64,000 nucleotides of DNA from Ligilactobacillus faecis (GTDB lineage Bacteria > Bacillota > Bacilli > Lactobacillales > Lactobacillaceae), in contig NZ_CP123639.1 of assembly GCF_029889745.1 (NCBI RefSeq), positions 1,655,501-1,719,500 of the forward strand, read 5' to 3'. Under the pieces are notes generated by a model. That model saw only the letters and a list, made by a program, of their open reading frames with translations. It was not told the origin of the DNA and ran no database searches. The translations under genes were made by a program, and so were the position numbers. Positions 16,697-26,172 of this stretch are shown here, in pieces (the stretch's first letter is position 1; each line of letters starts with the position of its first letter).

Positions 16697-17421
16697 AGTG
16701 GGCTTTGATATGTGGCGCTTCAGGTGATATCGGTCAGCAGATCGCCGTTGATCTAGCAGCTGAGGGCTGGTCACTTTACTTGCATTATCATCGAGCGACC
16801 GCTAAAATTATGACTTTAGTAGAGAAACTCACACAAGCTCACCCTAAACAAGACTTTATCATGTTTAAGCAAGATATGACCGATCTAGGTAGTGCTGAGC
16901 AGATCGCCAGTCAGATCTTCACCTCACTTGATGCGGTCATCTTTGCGCAAGGGACGACTGAGTATGGTCTATTTAGAGATCTGAGCCCTACAAAATTTGA
17001 TCAAATGCTAGCGATGCAACTCCAAACGCCTTTACGTCTAATTGCGCTATTAGAAGATAAACTCGTGCAAAGTGAAGCTGGACGGATCGTTTTTATCGGC
17101 TCAGTTTATGGTGGAAACGGAAGTGCTCTTGAAGTTGGTTACAGTACGCTCAAGGGGGCGCTGAGTGCTTTTTGTAGTGCTTATAGCAAAGAAGTGGCTT
17201 CGACTGGATTGACAGTCAACGTGATCGCGCCGGGAGCTGTAAAGACGCAAATGAACATGACTTTTTCAGCCGAAGAAAAGGCTGAGGTGGCAGAGACGAT
17301 CCCTAAAGGACGCTTTGCTGTTCCAAAAGAGATCAGTTATTTTGTAAAGAGTCTTTTACCAAAAGAGGCAGGCTATTTAACAGGGCAAACACTATATGTT
17401 ACTGGTGGTTGGTTGCGCTAA
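16693..17421 (+). CDS. ymfI: SDR-family EF-P 5-aminopentanone reductase YmfI
   Basis: The 242-residue short-chain dehydrogenase has the NAD(P)-binding GASGDIGQQ motif, catalytic Ser in IGSVYGG and the YSTLK catalytic Tyr/Lys pair. In B. subtilis, YmfI reduces 5-aminopentanone on Lys32 of EF-P to 5-aminopentanol, which supports EF-P function at polyproline stalls. The efp gene is not in the window. The ATG overlaps the ymfH stop (ATGA), completing a tight ymfF-ymfH-ymfI operon. The identification rests on the synteny and the SDR motifs. Confidence 0.85.
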   Translation: MKWALICGASGDIGQQIAVDLAAEGWSLYLHYHRATAKIMTLVEKLTQAHPKQDFIMFKQDMTDLGSAEQIASQIFTSLDAVIFAQGTTEYGLFRDLSPTKFDQMLAMQLQTPLRLIALLEDKLVQSEAGRIVFIGSVYGGNGSALEVGYSTLKGALSAFCSAYSKEVASTGLTVNVIAPGAVKTQMNMTFSAEEKAEVAETIPKGRFAVPKEISYFVKSLLPKEAGYLTGQTLYVTGGWLR

Positions 17422-17532
17422 GAAACTCCGTTAGAAAGGTAAGCTGTGAGACGGGGCTTCATTTTGTTTACTTTTTAAGCAGACAAAACTGAGACTTGAA
17501 ATAAAGTCTTAGTACATAATCATGAAAGGAAA

Positions 17533-17566
17533 TCTATAAACTTTCTAAGCAGTCACACTTTATAGA
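17533..17566 (+). promoter_or_regulatory. Inverted repeat between a distant SD and the rodZ start
   Basis: TCTATAAA (17533-17540) pairs perfectly with TTTATAGA (17559-17566). The only good ribosome binding site (GAAAGGA, 17524-17530) lies 46 bases before the rodZ ATG; folding the repeat would bring it within about 12 bases. Confidence 0.4.
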
Positions 17567-17576
17567 AATAAAAAAC

Positions 17577-18497
17577 ATGGCAGATATCGGACAAATTTTA
17601 AAGAATGCTCGAAAAGAAAAAGGGTTGACTTTAGATGATCTACAACAAACGACAAAGATCCAAAAGCGTTACTTGATCGCGATCGAAGAGGATGATTTTG
17701 ACTCACTTCCAGGTAAATTTTATGTCCGGGCTTTTATCAAGCAATATGCTGAAACTGTTGGCCTGGATGCAGAAGAGCTGTTAGCTGAGCTTGAAACGGT
17801 CAACAGTGCGGAAGAACCAGCAGAAGCAGAAGCTAAAACGCGGACCGAAGCAGTCAAACGCGAAGAAAAGCCGACTTTTCCGCTTATTGAAAAGATCATC
17901 CATTATTTACCAACGATCATCATCGTTTTGATCGTCTGCGCGATCTTAGGGACGATCTATATCTTTGCTTGGGGCGATCGGAGTAAAAACGAAAGCACCC
18001 AGATCGCACAGACGAGTCAAAAAGTTTCAGTTTCATCTGACACGACTAAACAAAGTAGCAGTAGTTCGGCTAAAAAGACAAGTAGCCAAAAAGAAAGTTC
18101 GGCTAAAAAGGCTACAAGTTCTGCAAGCAAGAAGAACACGAAAAAAGCAAAACAGACGCTCACTAATACGGCGGCAAGTGGCTCGCTGTTCACTTATAAT
18201 TTAGAGAATGCACCAGCTAAAAATAAGATCGAATTAGCTGTTTCTGATGGAGCGACGGCTTGGAATGCAGTTTCGGCTAATGGTGTTCAAGTTTGGCAAG
18301 GAACTTTATCAGCAACTTCTACAAAAGAGACCGTCGAATTACCTGAAAATACGACGACGATCACTTTGAACCTTGGAAACTCAAAAGCTACAACGATCAC
18401 GATCAATGGTAAGAAATTTGATTTCTTGAAAGAAAATGATTCGCTCACAGTTCGAACGATCACGATCAACGTAGTAAGCTCTTCAACAAATGAGTAA
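17577..18497 (+). CDS. rodZ: RodZ/YmfM-type HTH membrane protein
   Basis: The 306-residue protein has an N-terminal HTH_25 domain ([20 protein letters not shown]), one membrane helix at about residues 107-130, a Ser/Lys-rich linker, and a C-terminal beta domain of the DUF4115 type. RodZ links the MreB cytoskeleton to the cell-wall elongation machinery through its HTH domain. The gene order ymfI-rodZ-pgsA is the usual one in Firmicutes. The N-terminus fixes the ATG at 17577 although no ribosome binding site stands at normal distance. Confidence 0.9.
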   Translation: MADIGQILKNARKEKGLTLDDLQQTTKIQKRYLIAIEEDDFDSLPGKFYVRAFIKQYAETVGLDAEELLAELETVNSAEEPAEAEAKTRTEAVKREEKPTFPLIEKIIHYLPTIIIVLIVCAILGTIYIFAWGDRSKNESTQIAQTSQKVSVSSDTTKQSSSSSAKKTSSQKESSAKKATSSASKKNTKKAKQTLTNTAASGSLFTYNLENAPAKNKIELAVSDGATAWNAVSANGVQVWQGTLSATSTKETVELPENTTTITLNLGNSKATTITINGKKFDFLKENDSLTVRTITINVVSSSTNE

Positions 18498-18522
18498 TAA
18501 AGTAACGAAAGGTAGTTAAAAA

Positions 18523-19110
18523 ATGAATTTACCTAATAAATTGACGCTTTTGCGGATCTTTTTGATCCCTATCTTTATGATCGTCCTTTTAGTGCCATTT
18601 GATTGGGGCCAGATCGTTTTAGCTGGAACAGCGATCAAAACGACGCAAGTGATCGGAGCTTTGATCTTTGCAGTCGCTTCGATCACAGATTTTATCGATG
18701 GTCAGATCGCTAGGCGCGAGCATTTAGTGACGAATTTTGGGAAGTTCGCCGATCCTTTAGCAGATAAGATGTTAGTCATGACTGCTTTCATCATTTTAGT
18801 TCAAATGGGTAAAGTTCCAGCTTGGGTCGCAGCGATCATCGTTTGTCGTGAGCTGGCGGTGACTGGTTTACGATTGATCGTTGTTGAAAATGATGGCCAA
18901 GTTATGGCTGCGGAACTCCCTGGCAAGATCAAAACGATGACACAGATGTTTGCGATCTTTTTCTTGTATTTGAACAACGTCTTCTTTATCGATCTGCATA
19001 TCATGATCGGTGAGATCTTGCTTTATATCTGTTTGTTCTTTACTGTTTATTCTGGAGTCGAGTATTTCTGGAAGAGTCGTAGCATTTTTGAAGATTCATT
19101 CAAAAAATAA
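18523..19110 (+). CDS. pgsA: CDP-diacylglycerol-glycerol-3-phosphate 3-phosphatidyltransferase
   Basis: PgsA makes phosphatidylglycerol phosphate from CDP-diacylglycerol and glycerol 3-phosphate in the membrane. The 195-residue protein has the CDP-alcohol phosphotransferase signature with its aspartates (DFIDGQIARR, then FADPLADKML) and about five or six membrane helices. It follows rodZ by 25 bases and ends at its own terminator. In many Firmicutes cinA lies between pgsA and recA; here it is absent and recA follows directly. Confidence 0.95.
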   Translation: MNLPNKLTLLRIFLIPIFMIVLLVPFDWGQIVLAGTAIKTTQVIGALIFAVASITDFIDGQIARREHLVTNFGKFADPLADKMLVMTAFIILVQMGKVPAWVAAIIVCRELAVTGLRLIVVENDGQVMAAELPGKIKTMTQMFAIFFLYLNNVFFIDLHIMIGEILLYICLFFTVYSGVEYFWKSRSIFEDSFKK

Positions 19111-19120
19111 TAAATTTGGA

Positions 19121-19146
19121 AATGGGCTGAATCAGGCCCATTTTTT
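19121..19146 (+). terminator. pgsA terminator
   Basis: AATGGGC (19121-19127) pairs with GCCCATT (19136-19142) and is followed by T6. Confidence 0.85.
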
Positions 19147-19176
19147 GCGTATATAAAGATTAAAAGAAGTTTTTTT

Positions 19177-19190
19177 CAAACATTAGTTCG
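19177..19190 (+). promoter_or_regulatory. LexA (SOS) box of recA
   Basis: CAAACATTAGTTCG differs at one position from the Gram-positive SOS box CGAAC-N4-GTTCG. It lies nine bases before the -35 box of recA. Confidence 0.65.
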
Positions 19191-19198
19191 CAAAAACC

Positions 19199-19227
19199 TT
19201 GCTTTTTTAGTTAAAAATAAGTATGAT
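19199..19227 (+). promoter_or_regulatory. recA promoter
   Basis: TTGCTT (19199-19204), a 17-base spacer and TATGAT (19222-19227). Confidence 0.6.
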
Positions 19228-19266
19228 AAGAGTACAGAATTTTGGTATACAAGAGGAGGGAAAGCA

Positions 19267-20367
19267 GTGGCTGATGAAAGACAAGCTGCGCTAGATAAAG
19301 CACTAAAGAAGATTGAAAAAGATTTTGGTAAAGGTGCAATCATGCGAATGGGGCAAAAGGTCGATACGCAGATCTCTACTGTGCCAAGTGGCTCATTAGC
19401 ATTAGACTATGCCCTTGGAGTGGGAGGCTATCCGCGGGGCCGGATCGTTGAGATCTATGGACCTGAAAGTTCAGGTAAGACAACGGTTGCATTGCACGCT
19501 GTTGCTGAAGTCCAAAAAAATGGTGGGATCGCGGCTTATATCGACGCTGAAAATGCTCTAGATCCTGCATACGCAACCGCTTTAGGGGTCGACATCGATG
19601 CGTTGCTCTTATCACAACCAGATACAGGGGAACAAGGGCTTCAGATCGCTGATGCTTTGGTTTCATCTGGAGCGATCGATATTGTCGTCGTCGACTCAGT
19701 TGCGGCCCTTGTCCCTAAGGCTGAGATCGATGGTGATATGGGTGATTCTCATGTGGGTCTTCAAGCACGTTTGATGTCACAAGCTTTACGTAAGCTTTCA
19801 GGAACGATCAATAAAACCAAGACGATCGCGATCTTTATCAACCAGATCCGTGAGAAAGTCGGTGTGATGTTTGGAAATCCAGAAACGACACCAGGTGGAC
19901 GTGCGCTTAAATTTTATTCAACGATCCGCTTAGATGTTCGGCGTGCTGAACAGATCAAAGATGGATCAGAAGTTTTAGGAAATCATGTGCGGATCAAAGT
20001 TGTCAAAAATAAAGTTGCACCTCCATTTAGAACAGCTGAAGTCGATATCATGTACGGTGAAGGGATCTCCCAAACGGGTGAATTACTTGATATGGCAGTC
20101 GAACGTGATATCATCGAAAAGAGTGGTTCTTGGTTCTCTTACGGAGGAGGGCATATCGGTCAAGGACGTGAAAAAGCAAAAACCTATTTGGGTGAACATC
20201 CTGATATCATGGAAGAGATCAAAGAAAAAGTTCGCACAACTCCAGTCGTGAAAAAGAAAAAAGGTAAAAAGGGCAAAGGCAAAGAAGAAGCTGAAGTAGA
20301 AGAGACACCAGCAAAAGATGAAAAGGCCAAAGCTCCAGCTGAAAACAAAAAAGAAACTGGTAAATAA
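19267..20367 (+). CDS. recA: Recombinase RecA
   Basis: RecA forms filaments on single-stranded DNA, drives strand exchange and triggers LexA self-cleavage. The 366-residue protein has Walker A GPESSGKT (65-72), the [15 protein letters not shown] Walker B region, loop L2 ([17 protein letters not shown]) and [12 protein letters not shown]. The GTG start follows GAGGAGGG. A LexA box stands upstream. After the core the tail contains a lysine-rich block (about residues 318-327) before a mixed Glu/Lys end, less purely acidic than in the E. coli protein. Confidence 0.98.
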   Translation: MADERQAALDKALKKIEKDFGKGAIMRMGQKVDTQISTVPSGSLALDYALGVGGYPRGRIVEIYGPESSGKTTVALHAVAEVQKNGGIAAYIDAENALDPAYATALGVDIDALLLSQPDTGEQGLQIADALVSSGAIDIVVVDSVAALVPKAEIDGDMGDSHVGLQARLMSQALRKLSGTINKTKTIAIFINQIREKVGVMFGNPETTPGGRALKFYSTIRLDVRRAEQIKDGSEVLGNHVRIKVVKNKVAPPFRTAEVDIMYGEGISQTGELLDMAVERDIIEKSGSWFSYGGGHIGQGREKAKTYLGEHPDIMEEIKEKVRTTPVVKKKKGKKGKGKEEAEVEETPAKDEKAKAPAENKKETGK

Positions 20368-20372
20368 CGAAG

Positions 20373-20400
20373 AAGGCAGGCTGGAACAGTCTGCCTTTTT
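20373..20400 (+). terminator. recA terminator
   Basis: AAGGCAGGCTG pairs with CAGTCTGCCTT around GAA (20373-20397) with one G-T pair, followed by a T-run. Confidence 0.85.
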
Positions 20401-20423
20401 GAATGTTAGAAAGGAAGTTTAAG

Positions 20424-20930
20424 ATGCTAAAACTTGTTTTAGGTGATCTGACTAAAGAGGCGGCGAAGGTCGAGGCGATCGTCAATGCAGCTAACCCCAC
20501 CCTTTTGGGGGGCGGTGGAGTCGATGGTGCGATCCATCGTGCAGCTGGTCCCAAATTAAAGGCAGAGTGTCAAAAGCTACATGGTTGTGCGGTGGGCGAA
20601 GCTAAACTGACAAAAGCTTATGCTTTACCGTGTAACTATGTGATCCATACAGTCGGACCCCGTTTTCAAGGTGGTCATAAAAGAGAAGCAGAGCTGTTAG
20701 CCGCGTGTTATACCAATACATTGATTTTAGCCCAACAAACAGGGATCAGGACGCTAGCATTTCCTTCGATCGCGACTGGGGTCTATCGTTTTCCAGTCGA
20801 ACTGGCAGCTAAGATTGCAGTAAGGACCGTTAAAAACTATCTCGTTCAAGAGCCAACAGCATTTGATGTAGTTGAGTGGGTCTTATTTGATGAAAATACT
20901 TACAAAGCATACGAAAAGGTATTGAAGTAG
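20424..20930 (+). CDS. Macrodomain O-acetyl-ADP-ribose deacetylase-like protein
   Basis: The 168-residue protein is a single macrodomain with the ADP-ribose binding features IVNAANPTLLGGGGVDGAIH and SIATGVYRFP. Relatives such as YmdB hydrolyse O-acetyl-ADP-ribose or remove ADP-ribose from proteins, and in E. coli YmdB also modulates RNase III. Start ATG 20424 follows AAAGGAAG; an earlier in-frame ATG at 20403 overlaps the recA terminator. The neighbour is RNase Y, but no functional link is shown by the sequence. Confidence 0.9.
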   Translation: MLKLVLGDLTKEAAKVEAIVNAANPTLLGGGGVDGAIHRAAGPKLKAECQKLHGCAVGEAKLTKAYALPCNYVIHTVGPRFQGGHKREAELLAACYTNTLILAQQTGIRTLAFPSIATGVYRFPVELAAKIAVRTVKNYLVQEPTAFDVVEWVLFDENTYKAYEKVLK

Positions 20931-20958
20931 ATTGGACTTTTTTATAAAGGGGCTAATC

Positions 20959-20988
20959 TTGACAGTGGGCGGGTCTAAACATTAAAAT
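20959..20988 (+). promoter_or_regulatory. rny promoter
   Basis: TTGACA (20959-20964), an 18-base spacer and TAAAAT (20983-20988). The leader that follows contains the palindrome GTCTGATCAGAC at 21017-21028. Confidence 0.6.
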
Positions 20989-21058
20989 GTTATTGTGTGT
21001 GAATTAGACACGGTTTGTCTGATCAGACACTTAGATATAGATCGCGGAGGTGCAGATT

Positions 21059-22603
21059 TTGAATTATGTTATTGTCATCCTCGCAATCGCCGTTTTGACT
21101 TTAGTACTTGGTTTTGCTTTAGGGATCTCTTATCGAAAGCGAAGTTATGAACAGTCACTTGATATCGCAACGCAAACAGCGAAAGGCATCATTGCCAGTG
21201 CCAAAAAAGAAGCTCTCTTGGAAGCAAAAGATGAGAGTCACCGGATGCGTAAAGAGGTCGAAAGTGAACTAAAGGAACGTCGCTTAGAAGTTCAAAAGCA
21301 AGAAGATCGCTTACTGAAACGTGAGGAGAACCTTGATCGAAAAGATTCAGTTTTAGATAAACGAGAGCAAGGTCTGACACGCAAAGAGAGTCGTCTAAAT
21401 GCAGAACAACAAAAGCTCGAAGCTAAAAGTAAGGAAGTCACTTCGCTTGAAAAACAGCAACGAGATAAGTTAGAAGAGATCGCTTCGTTGACAAAAGAAC
21501 AAGCCAAAGAGCAGATCTTAAAAGAGACTCGTAATGGTTTGAGTTATGAACTAGCTGTCATGATCAAAGATAGTGAAGCTCAAGCTAAAGCAGAAGCTGA
21601 TAAGACTGCTAAGAGTTTGATCGCCCAAGCGATCCAACGTAGTGCAGCTGATATGGTCTCTGAAACGACTGTCTCAGTCGTCAACTTGCCTAATGATGAG
21701 ATGAAAGGTCGCATTATTGGACGTGAGGGCCGAAATATTCGGACTTTAGAGACTTTGACGGGGATCGATCTGATCATCGATGATACCCCAGAAGCTGTTG
21801 TTTTGAGCGGTTTTGATCCGATCAGACGTGAGATCGCTAAAATGGCCTTGGAAAAGTTGATCCAAGATGGAAGGATCCATCCAGCTCGGATCGAAGAGAT
21901 GGTCGAAAAAGCTACAAAAGAGATGGATAGTAAGATCCGTCAAACTGGGGAAGAGGCGATCTTTGACCTTGGGATCCATGCGATGCATCCCGATCTGATC
22001 AAGACGGTCGGACGCATGAATTATCGCACAAGTTATGGTCAAAATGTCTTAGAGCATTCGATCGAAGTTGCTAAGATCGCAGGGGTACTTGCGGCAGAGT
22101 TGGGCGAAGATGTGACATTAGCAAAACGAGCAGGATTGTTACATGACATTGGAAAAGCTGTTGATCATGAAGTTGACGGCTCACATGTTGAGATCGGGGT
22201 CGAGCTAGCTAAACGATACCGAGAAAATGATATTATAACCAATACGATCGCTTCTCACCACGGAGATGTGCCGGCTAAGTCGACCATCGCTGTTTTGGTG
22301 GCAGCGGCTGATGCAGTTTCAGCTGCTCGCCCAGGTGCTCGAAGTGAATCGCTTGAAAATTATATCCATCGTCTTGAAAAATTAGAGAATATCTCAAATG
22401 AGTTCGATGGCGTTAAGAAGAGCTATGCGATCCAAGCTGGACGTGAAGTGCGGATCATCGTTAAGCCAAATGAAGTCAGTGATCTTGAAGCGACTGTTTT
22501 GGCCCATGACATCCGTAATAAGATCGAAGAAGAGCTGGAATACCCTGGTCATATCAAAGTGACTGTTATTCGTGAGACACGTGCAGTTGAATATGCTAAA
22601 TAA
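21059..22603 (+). CDS. rny: Ribonuclease Y
   Basis: RNase Y is the membrane-anchored endonuclease that starts mRNA turnover in many Gram-positives. The protein has one N-terminal membrane helix, a long charged coiled coil (about residues 30-190), a KH domain with [15 protein letters not shown], and an HD domain with [15 protein letters not shown] 21059 is chosen as start because GGAGG lies eight bases before it; a GTG at 21050 overlaps that ribosome binding site. The resulting 514 residues match the family length. Confidence 0.96.
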   Translation: MNYVIVILAIAVLTLVLGFALGISYRKRSYEQSLDIATQTAKGIIASAKKEALLEAKDESHRMRKEVESELKERRLEVQKQEDRLLKREENLDRKDSVLDKREQGLTRKESRLNAEQQKLEAKSKEVTSLEKQQRDKLEEIASLTKEQAKEQILKETRNGLSYELAVMIKDSEAQAKAEADKTAKSLIAQAIQRSAADMVSETTVSVVNLPNDEMKGRIIGREGRNIRTLETLTGIDLIIDDTPEAVVLSGFDPIRREIAKMALEKLIQDGRIHPARIEEMVEKATKEMDSKIRQTGEEAIFDLGIHAMHPDLIKTVGRMNYRTSYGQNVLEHSIEVAKIAGVLAAELGEDVTLAKRAGLLHDIGKAVDHEVDGSHVEIGVELAKRYRENDIITNTIASHHGDVPAKSTIAVLVAAADAVSAARPGARSESLENYIHRLEKLENISNEFDGVKKSYAIQAGREVRIIVKPNEVSDLEATVLAHDIRNKIEEELEYPGHIKVTVIRETRAVEYAK

Positions 22604-22604
22604 A

Positions 22605-22640
22605 AAATCTCGCTAGAAAAAAACTAGCGAGATTTTTTTT
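22605..22640. terminator. Bidirectional terminator rny / dNK
   Basis: A perfect 12-bp stem (22605-22616 with 22624-22635) is followed by T8; the A-run on the left serves the opposite gene. Confidence 0.85.
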
Positions 22641-22642
22641 AT

Positions 22643-23329
22643 TTAGAGTGCCCCTAACTCGGTCAAGCGTTGTTTGATCATATCTAAAACAAGTTTACGG
22701 TCATTTTCATTTTCGACAAAATCGTACTTATCACCATCGATCACGAGTAAAGACGACAGTTTGTAATTTTGTTCAAAGTCATCGTAATAACGTAAGAGGC
22801 GTTTGTAATAATCAACTAAAGATGGATCAGTCGAGATCTGTTCATATTTACGTCCGCGCTTTTGGATCCGTTTGATCATCGTATCATATGAAACGCGGAT
22901 CAAGACCATTAGATCACTATTTTGAGCAGGAGTAGCTTCTTTTAGTTCTTCTAGCATATGATCGAGCAATTCTTGGTAAGTAGCATATTCGATCTGAGTT
23001 GCATTGCCCATATCAGTATTCATCTTCATAAACATCGCATCTTCGTAGATCGAACGGTCTAAGATGTTATTTTTTTGTTTCATGGCTTGCTTCATCATCA
23101 TAAAACGGCGGTTCAAGAAAAACGTTTGTAAGAGATAAGCGTATGGATTAGTCGCATCTTGTTCGCCCATTTGGCGCTTTTTAGCTGCCAATTCATTGCC
23201 CTTATAAAATAATGGCAAAACAGGGTTGTCTTCAACAGGTTCAAAAAATGGTTTTGTGCCTAATTCTTGTGCAAGGATCTGCGTTAAGCTGGACTTGCCT
23301 GAACCAATTATCCCAGCTAAAGTGATCAT
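22643..23329 (-). CDS. Deoxynucleoside kinase (dAK/dGK type)
   Basis: The 228-residue kinase has the P-loop GIIGSGKSS, the substrate segment FFEPVEDNPVLPLFY, the DRS motif in ILDRSIYED, and the lid RIQKRGRKYEQ. It phosphorylates deoxynucleosides, probably dA, dG or dC, for salvage into the dNTP pool. Lactobacilli often carry paired deoxynucleoside kinases; here only one is seen. It stands alone between kup and rny. The nucleoside preference cannot be fixed from the sequence. Confidence 0.9.
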   Translation of the reverse strand: MITLAGIIGSGKSSLTQILAQELGTKPFFEPVEDNPVLPLFYKGNELAAKKRQMGEQDATNPYAYLLQTFFLNRRFMMMKQAMKQKNNILDRSIYEDAMFMKMNTDMGNATQIEYATYQELLDHMLEELKEATPAQNSDLMVLIRVSYDTMIKRIQKRGRKYEQISTDPSLVDYYKRLLRYYDDFEQNYKLSSLLVIDGDKYDFVENENDRKLVLDMIKQRLTELGAL

Positions 23330-23409
23330 TGAAGTTCATCCTCTCAATTAAATGTACTTAATCTATATTACAGTTTTAGTGATGTTTTTTCAATTTGAAA
23401 GTAGAAAAC

Positions 23410-23438
23410 TTGACTAAAAAATTTTATCGGTCTATATT
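23410..23438 (+). promoter_or_regulatory. kup promoter
   Basis: TTGACT (23410-23415), a 17-base spacer and TATATT (23433-23438). The leader is only about 50 bases, too short for a c-di-AMP riboswitch. Confidence 0.65.
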
Positions 23439-23493
23439 CGACTTTGTAATTTTATTAGTGAGCTAAAAGCTTACTTGAAAGGTACGTGATCAA

Positions 23494-25521
23494 ATGGAAA
23501 AACAAAAGCGCAATGTCTTCATTGGTGCTTTGATAACACTCGGGATCGTTTATGGAGATATCGGGACTTCGCCCTTGTATGTGATGAAAGCTCTGCTTGC
23601 AGACTTGAAAGGTAATCAAAATTTAACTGAAAATTACATAATCGGGTGCTTATCTTTGGTTTTTTGGACATTGATGTTGATGACGACGGTCAAGTACGTT
23701 TTGATCGCTTTAAAAGCTGATAACCATGGTGAAGGTGGGATCTTTGCGTTATACGCTCTTGTGCGCCAACAAAAGCGCTGGTTGATCGTTCCAGCTTTGA
23801 TCGGGGGAGCAGCCCTCTTAGCTGATGGTACGTTGACTCCTGCAGTGACTGTGACAAGTGCGATCGAAGGTTTAAAGGGTGTCACATTAGGGAAGCGTGT
23901 TTTGATCGATACGCAAAACGATGTGATCATCGTGACTTTTACGATCTTATTAGTCTTATTTTTGATCCAGCGCTTTGGAACGAGTTTTATCGGTCAAGGA
24001 TTTGGGCCAGTCATGTTATTATGGTTCAGCTTTTTGGCAGTTGTTGGACTAGTGAATCTAGTAGCTGATCCCAGCGTTTTACGGGCGTTATCACCGCATT
24101 ATGGTTTGGCGTTGCTCTTTTCACCGACAAATAAAGTTGGGATCTTTTTGCTAGGGAGCGTCTTTTTGGCAACGACTGGGGCCGAGGCGCTTTATTCAGA
24201 TATGGGCCATGTAGGACGAAGAAATATTTACTTGACGTGGCCTTTTGTCTGTGGCGCATTATTACTGAATTACTTTGGTCAGGGGGCTTATTTGATCGCT
24301 CATTTAGAGCAGATCCAAGCCCAAAAAGAACTCGTTAATCCGTTTTATTTAGTTTTAAATGATCATTTCTATCTTTTTGGGGTGATCTTAGCAACCTTAG
24401 CTGCGATCATTGCTTCCCAAGCTTTGATCACAGGCTCATTTACTTTAGTGCAAGAAGCAGTCGGCTTAAAGATCTTGCCGCGGATGAAAGTCGAACATCC
24501 AGGTCTTTCTCGCAGTCAGATCTATATTGGCGGGATCAACTGGATGCTGTGTATTTGTACGACGATCGTGCTTTTTTACTTTAAGACATCAGAGCATATG
24601 GAAGCAGCTTATGGTCTTGCGATCACTTTGACGATGCTCATGACAACGTTACTGCTTTTTGAATATTTACGGGCACGACTTGCGCATGAGTTTTGGGCTT
24701 ACTTAGTATTGTTTGGTTTTGGGATGATCGAATTGATCTTCTTAGCTGCTAGTTTGAGTAAATTTACGCATGGTGGTTATGTAACGGTCTTGATCACCCT
24801 CTTGATCTTAGCGATGATGATCTTTTGGTATTTTGGAAATCGTGTGCGAGAAAAATATGCTGACCGTTCTGAAATGGTCGACTTGAGAGATTACAAAGAA
24901 ATGTTGTTAGAACTTTCAAAGGATGAAAAAGAGCCACTCTTTACAGATAATTTGATCATTTTGGCTAAAGTTAAACGCAATTTCAAAGTCAAACGCGAAT
25001 TATTGTATTCGATCTTAGATAAAAAGCCTAAGCGAGCTAAAGTTTATTGGTTCGTAACAGTCAATACGACTGATGAACCATATAGTAACTACTACACAGT
25101 CGATATGATGGGGACGCGCAATATCGTCAATTTACAACTCTTTTTAGGATATAAAATGAACCCAAGTGTCAATTTATATCTTTATCAGATCGTTTCTGAC
25201 TTGATGCAAAAAGATGTGATCGACGAACAACCTCAAAAATATACGACTTCACCAGGGCGGATCGTCGGCAACTTCTCTGTTTTAGCGATCCAAGAGATCT
25301 TATCGCCAAATACGCGGATCTCACCATGGACGCGGATCTTGATCGCTGGTCGGATCTTCTTGCAAAATCATAGTACGACACCGATCCAATGGTTTGGCCT
25401 TGAAACAAGCGAAGTTCATATCGAAAAGGTCCCACTTTTCTTGAAGAAGCGTTCTGTTCCTGTGATCGAACAGCGCGTGATCTTGAATCCAAAAGATATC
25501 AAACGAAGTACATGTGAATGA
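23494..25521 (+). CDS. kup: Potassium transporter Kup
   Basis: The 675-residue protein matches KUP/HAK K+ uptake carriers, with the N-terminal signature GIVYGDIGTSPLYVMK, DNHGEGGIFALY, twelve predicted membrane helices up to about residue 455, and a C-terminal cytosolic domain of about 200 residues. Kup imports K+ with protons in the cytoplasmic membrane, and in lactic acid bacteria relatives are controlled by c-di-AMP. The gene is monocistronic with its own promoter and terminator. Confidence 0.95.
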   Translation: MEKQKRNVFIGALITLGIVYGDIGTSPLYVMKALLADLKGNQNLTENYIIGCLSLVFWTLMLMTTVKYVLIALKADNHGEGGIFALYALVRQQKRWLIVPALIGGAALLADGTLTPAVTVTSAIEGLKGVTLGKRVLIDTQNDVIIVTFTILLVLFLIQRFGTSFIGQGFGPVMLLWFSFLAVVGLVNLVADPSVLRALSPHYGLALLFSPTNKVGIFLLGSVFLATTGAEALYSDMGHVGRRNIYLTWPFVCGALLLNYFGQGAYLIAHLEQIQAQKELVNPFYLVLNDHFYLFGVILATLAAIIASQALITGSFTLVQEAVGLKILPRMKVEHPGLSRSQIYIGGINWMLCICTTIVLFYFKTSEHMEAAYGLAITLTMLMTTLLLFEYLRARLAHEFWAYLVLFGFGMIELIFLAASLSKFTHGGYVTVLITLLILAMMIFWYFGNRVREKYADRSEMVDLRDYKEMLLELSKDEKEPLFTDNLIILAKVKRNFKVKRELLYSILDKKPKRAKVYWFVTVNTTDEPYSNYYTVDMMGTRNIVNLQLFLGYKMNPSVNLYLYQIVSDLMQKDVIDEQPQKYTTSPGRIVGNFSVLAIQEILSPNTRISPWTRILIAGRIFLQNHSTTPIQWFGLETSEVHIEKVPLFLKKRSVPVIEQRVILNPKDIKRSTCE

Positions 25522-25527
25522 TCAAAG

Positions 25528-25560
25528 AAAGAAACGTATTTTACTTTACGTTTCTTTTTT
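25528..25560 (+). terminator. kup terminator
   Basis: AAGAAACGTA pairs with TACGTTTCTT (25528-25557), followed by a T-run. It separates kup from the pur promoter. Confidence 0.8.
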
Positions 25561-25614
25561 TGAAAGTGAAAATCATATTGGTGTTTAGCGTACAAAAAAT
25601 ATAAAAATGTGTTT

Positions 25615-25627
25615 AATGTTCGTTTTT
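25615..25627 (-). promoter_or_regulatory. PurBox upstream of purE
   Basis: On the minus strand AAAAACGAACATT is one base from the PurBox consensus AWWWCCGAACWWT. It ends three bases before the purE -35 box. Confidence 0.65.
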
Positions 25628-25630
25628 ATT

Positions 25631-25659
25631 TTGACAAGGGGCAAGTTGTTTGCTATGCT
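25631..25659 (+). promoter_or_regulatory. purE promoter
   Basis: A perfect TTGACA (25631-25636), a 17-base spacer and TATGCT (25654-25659), directly after a PurBox. Confidence 0.75.
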
Positions 25660-25683
25660 AAAGGCATTCAAGGAGGGATCAAT

Positions 25684-26172
25684 GTGAGTAACCGAATAAG
25701 CATTATTATGGGGAGTTATTCTGACTGGGAAACGATGAAAAATACGGCTGATATTCTAGATGAATTTGGTGTAAAATATGATAAGGCTGTTATTTCAGCG
25801 CATCGCATGCCAGAAGAGATGTTTACTTTTGCAAGAGACGCTAGTGCTAATGGTGTTCAGGTCATCATTGCCGGTGCTGGTGGGGCAGCCCATCTACCTG
25901 GAATGGTCGCCGCTAATACTGTTTTACCAGTGATCGGTGTTCCAGTTCGTTCGCAGGCTTTGAATGGAGTCGATTCGCTTTTATCGATCGTTCAGATGCC
26001 AGCAGGTGTTCCAGTTGCTACAACAGCGATCGGAGCGAGTGGGGCTAAAAATGCCGCGTTACTTGCACTTTCGATCCTCGGTGTCACTGATCAAGCGCTT
26101 CAAGCTAAGCTTGTCGCTTATCGCCAAGCGTTACATGATAAGGCTAAAGAAAGCGGTGATCTACTTGGTTGA
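25684..26172 (+). CDS. purE: N5-carboxyaminoimidazole ribonucleotide mutase
   Basis: PurE converts N5-CAIR to CAIR in de novo purine synthesis. The protein has the family signature [21 protein letters not shown] and [18 protein letters not shown] 25684 was chosen because AGGAGGG lies just before it and because the resulting 162 residues fit class I PurE; the frame is open further upstream but runs through the promoter. It is the first gene of purEKB and overlaps purK by eight bases. Confidence 0.95.
   Translation: MSNRISIIMGSYSDWETMKNTADILDEFGVKYDKAVISAHRMPEEMFTFARDASANGVQVIIAGAGGAAHLPGMVAANTVLPVIGVPVRSQALNGVDSLLSIVQMPAGVPVATTAIGASGAKNAALLALSILGVTDQALQAKLVAYRQALHDKAKESGDLLG

Noticed and set aside
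19267-20367. RecA tail as a fusion or frameshift
   Set aside because: The Lys/Glu-rich tail is continuous with the core, and variable charged tails are normal for RecA.
23410-23493. c-di-AMP (ydaO-type) riboswitch before kup
   Set aside because: The leader is about 50 bases, far too short for this aptamer.
25609-25683. Longer PurE starting at 25609
   Set aside because: This stretch contains the PurBox and the promoter; the GTG at 25684 has the AGGAGGG site.
25964-26164. Long N-terminal extension of purK
   Set aside because: The extension lies inside purE in another frame and is not conserved; TTG 26165 gives the family N-terminus.
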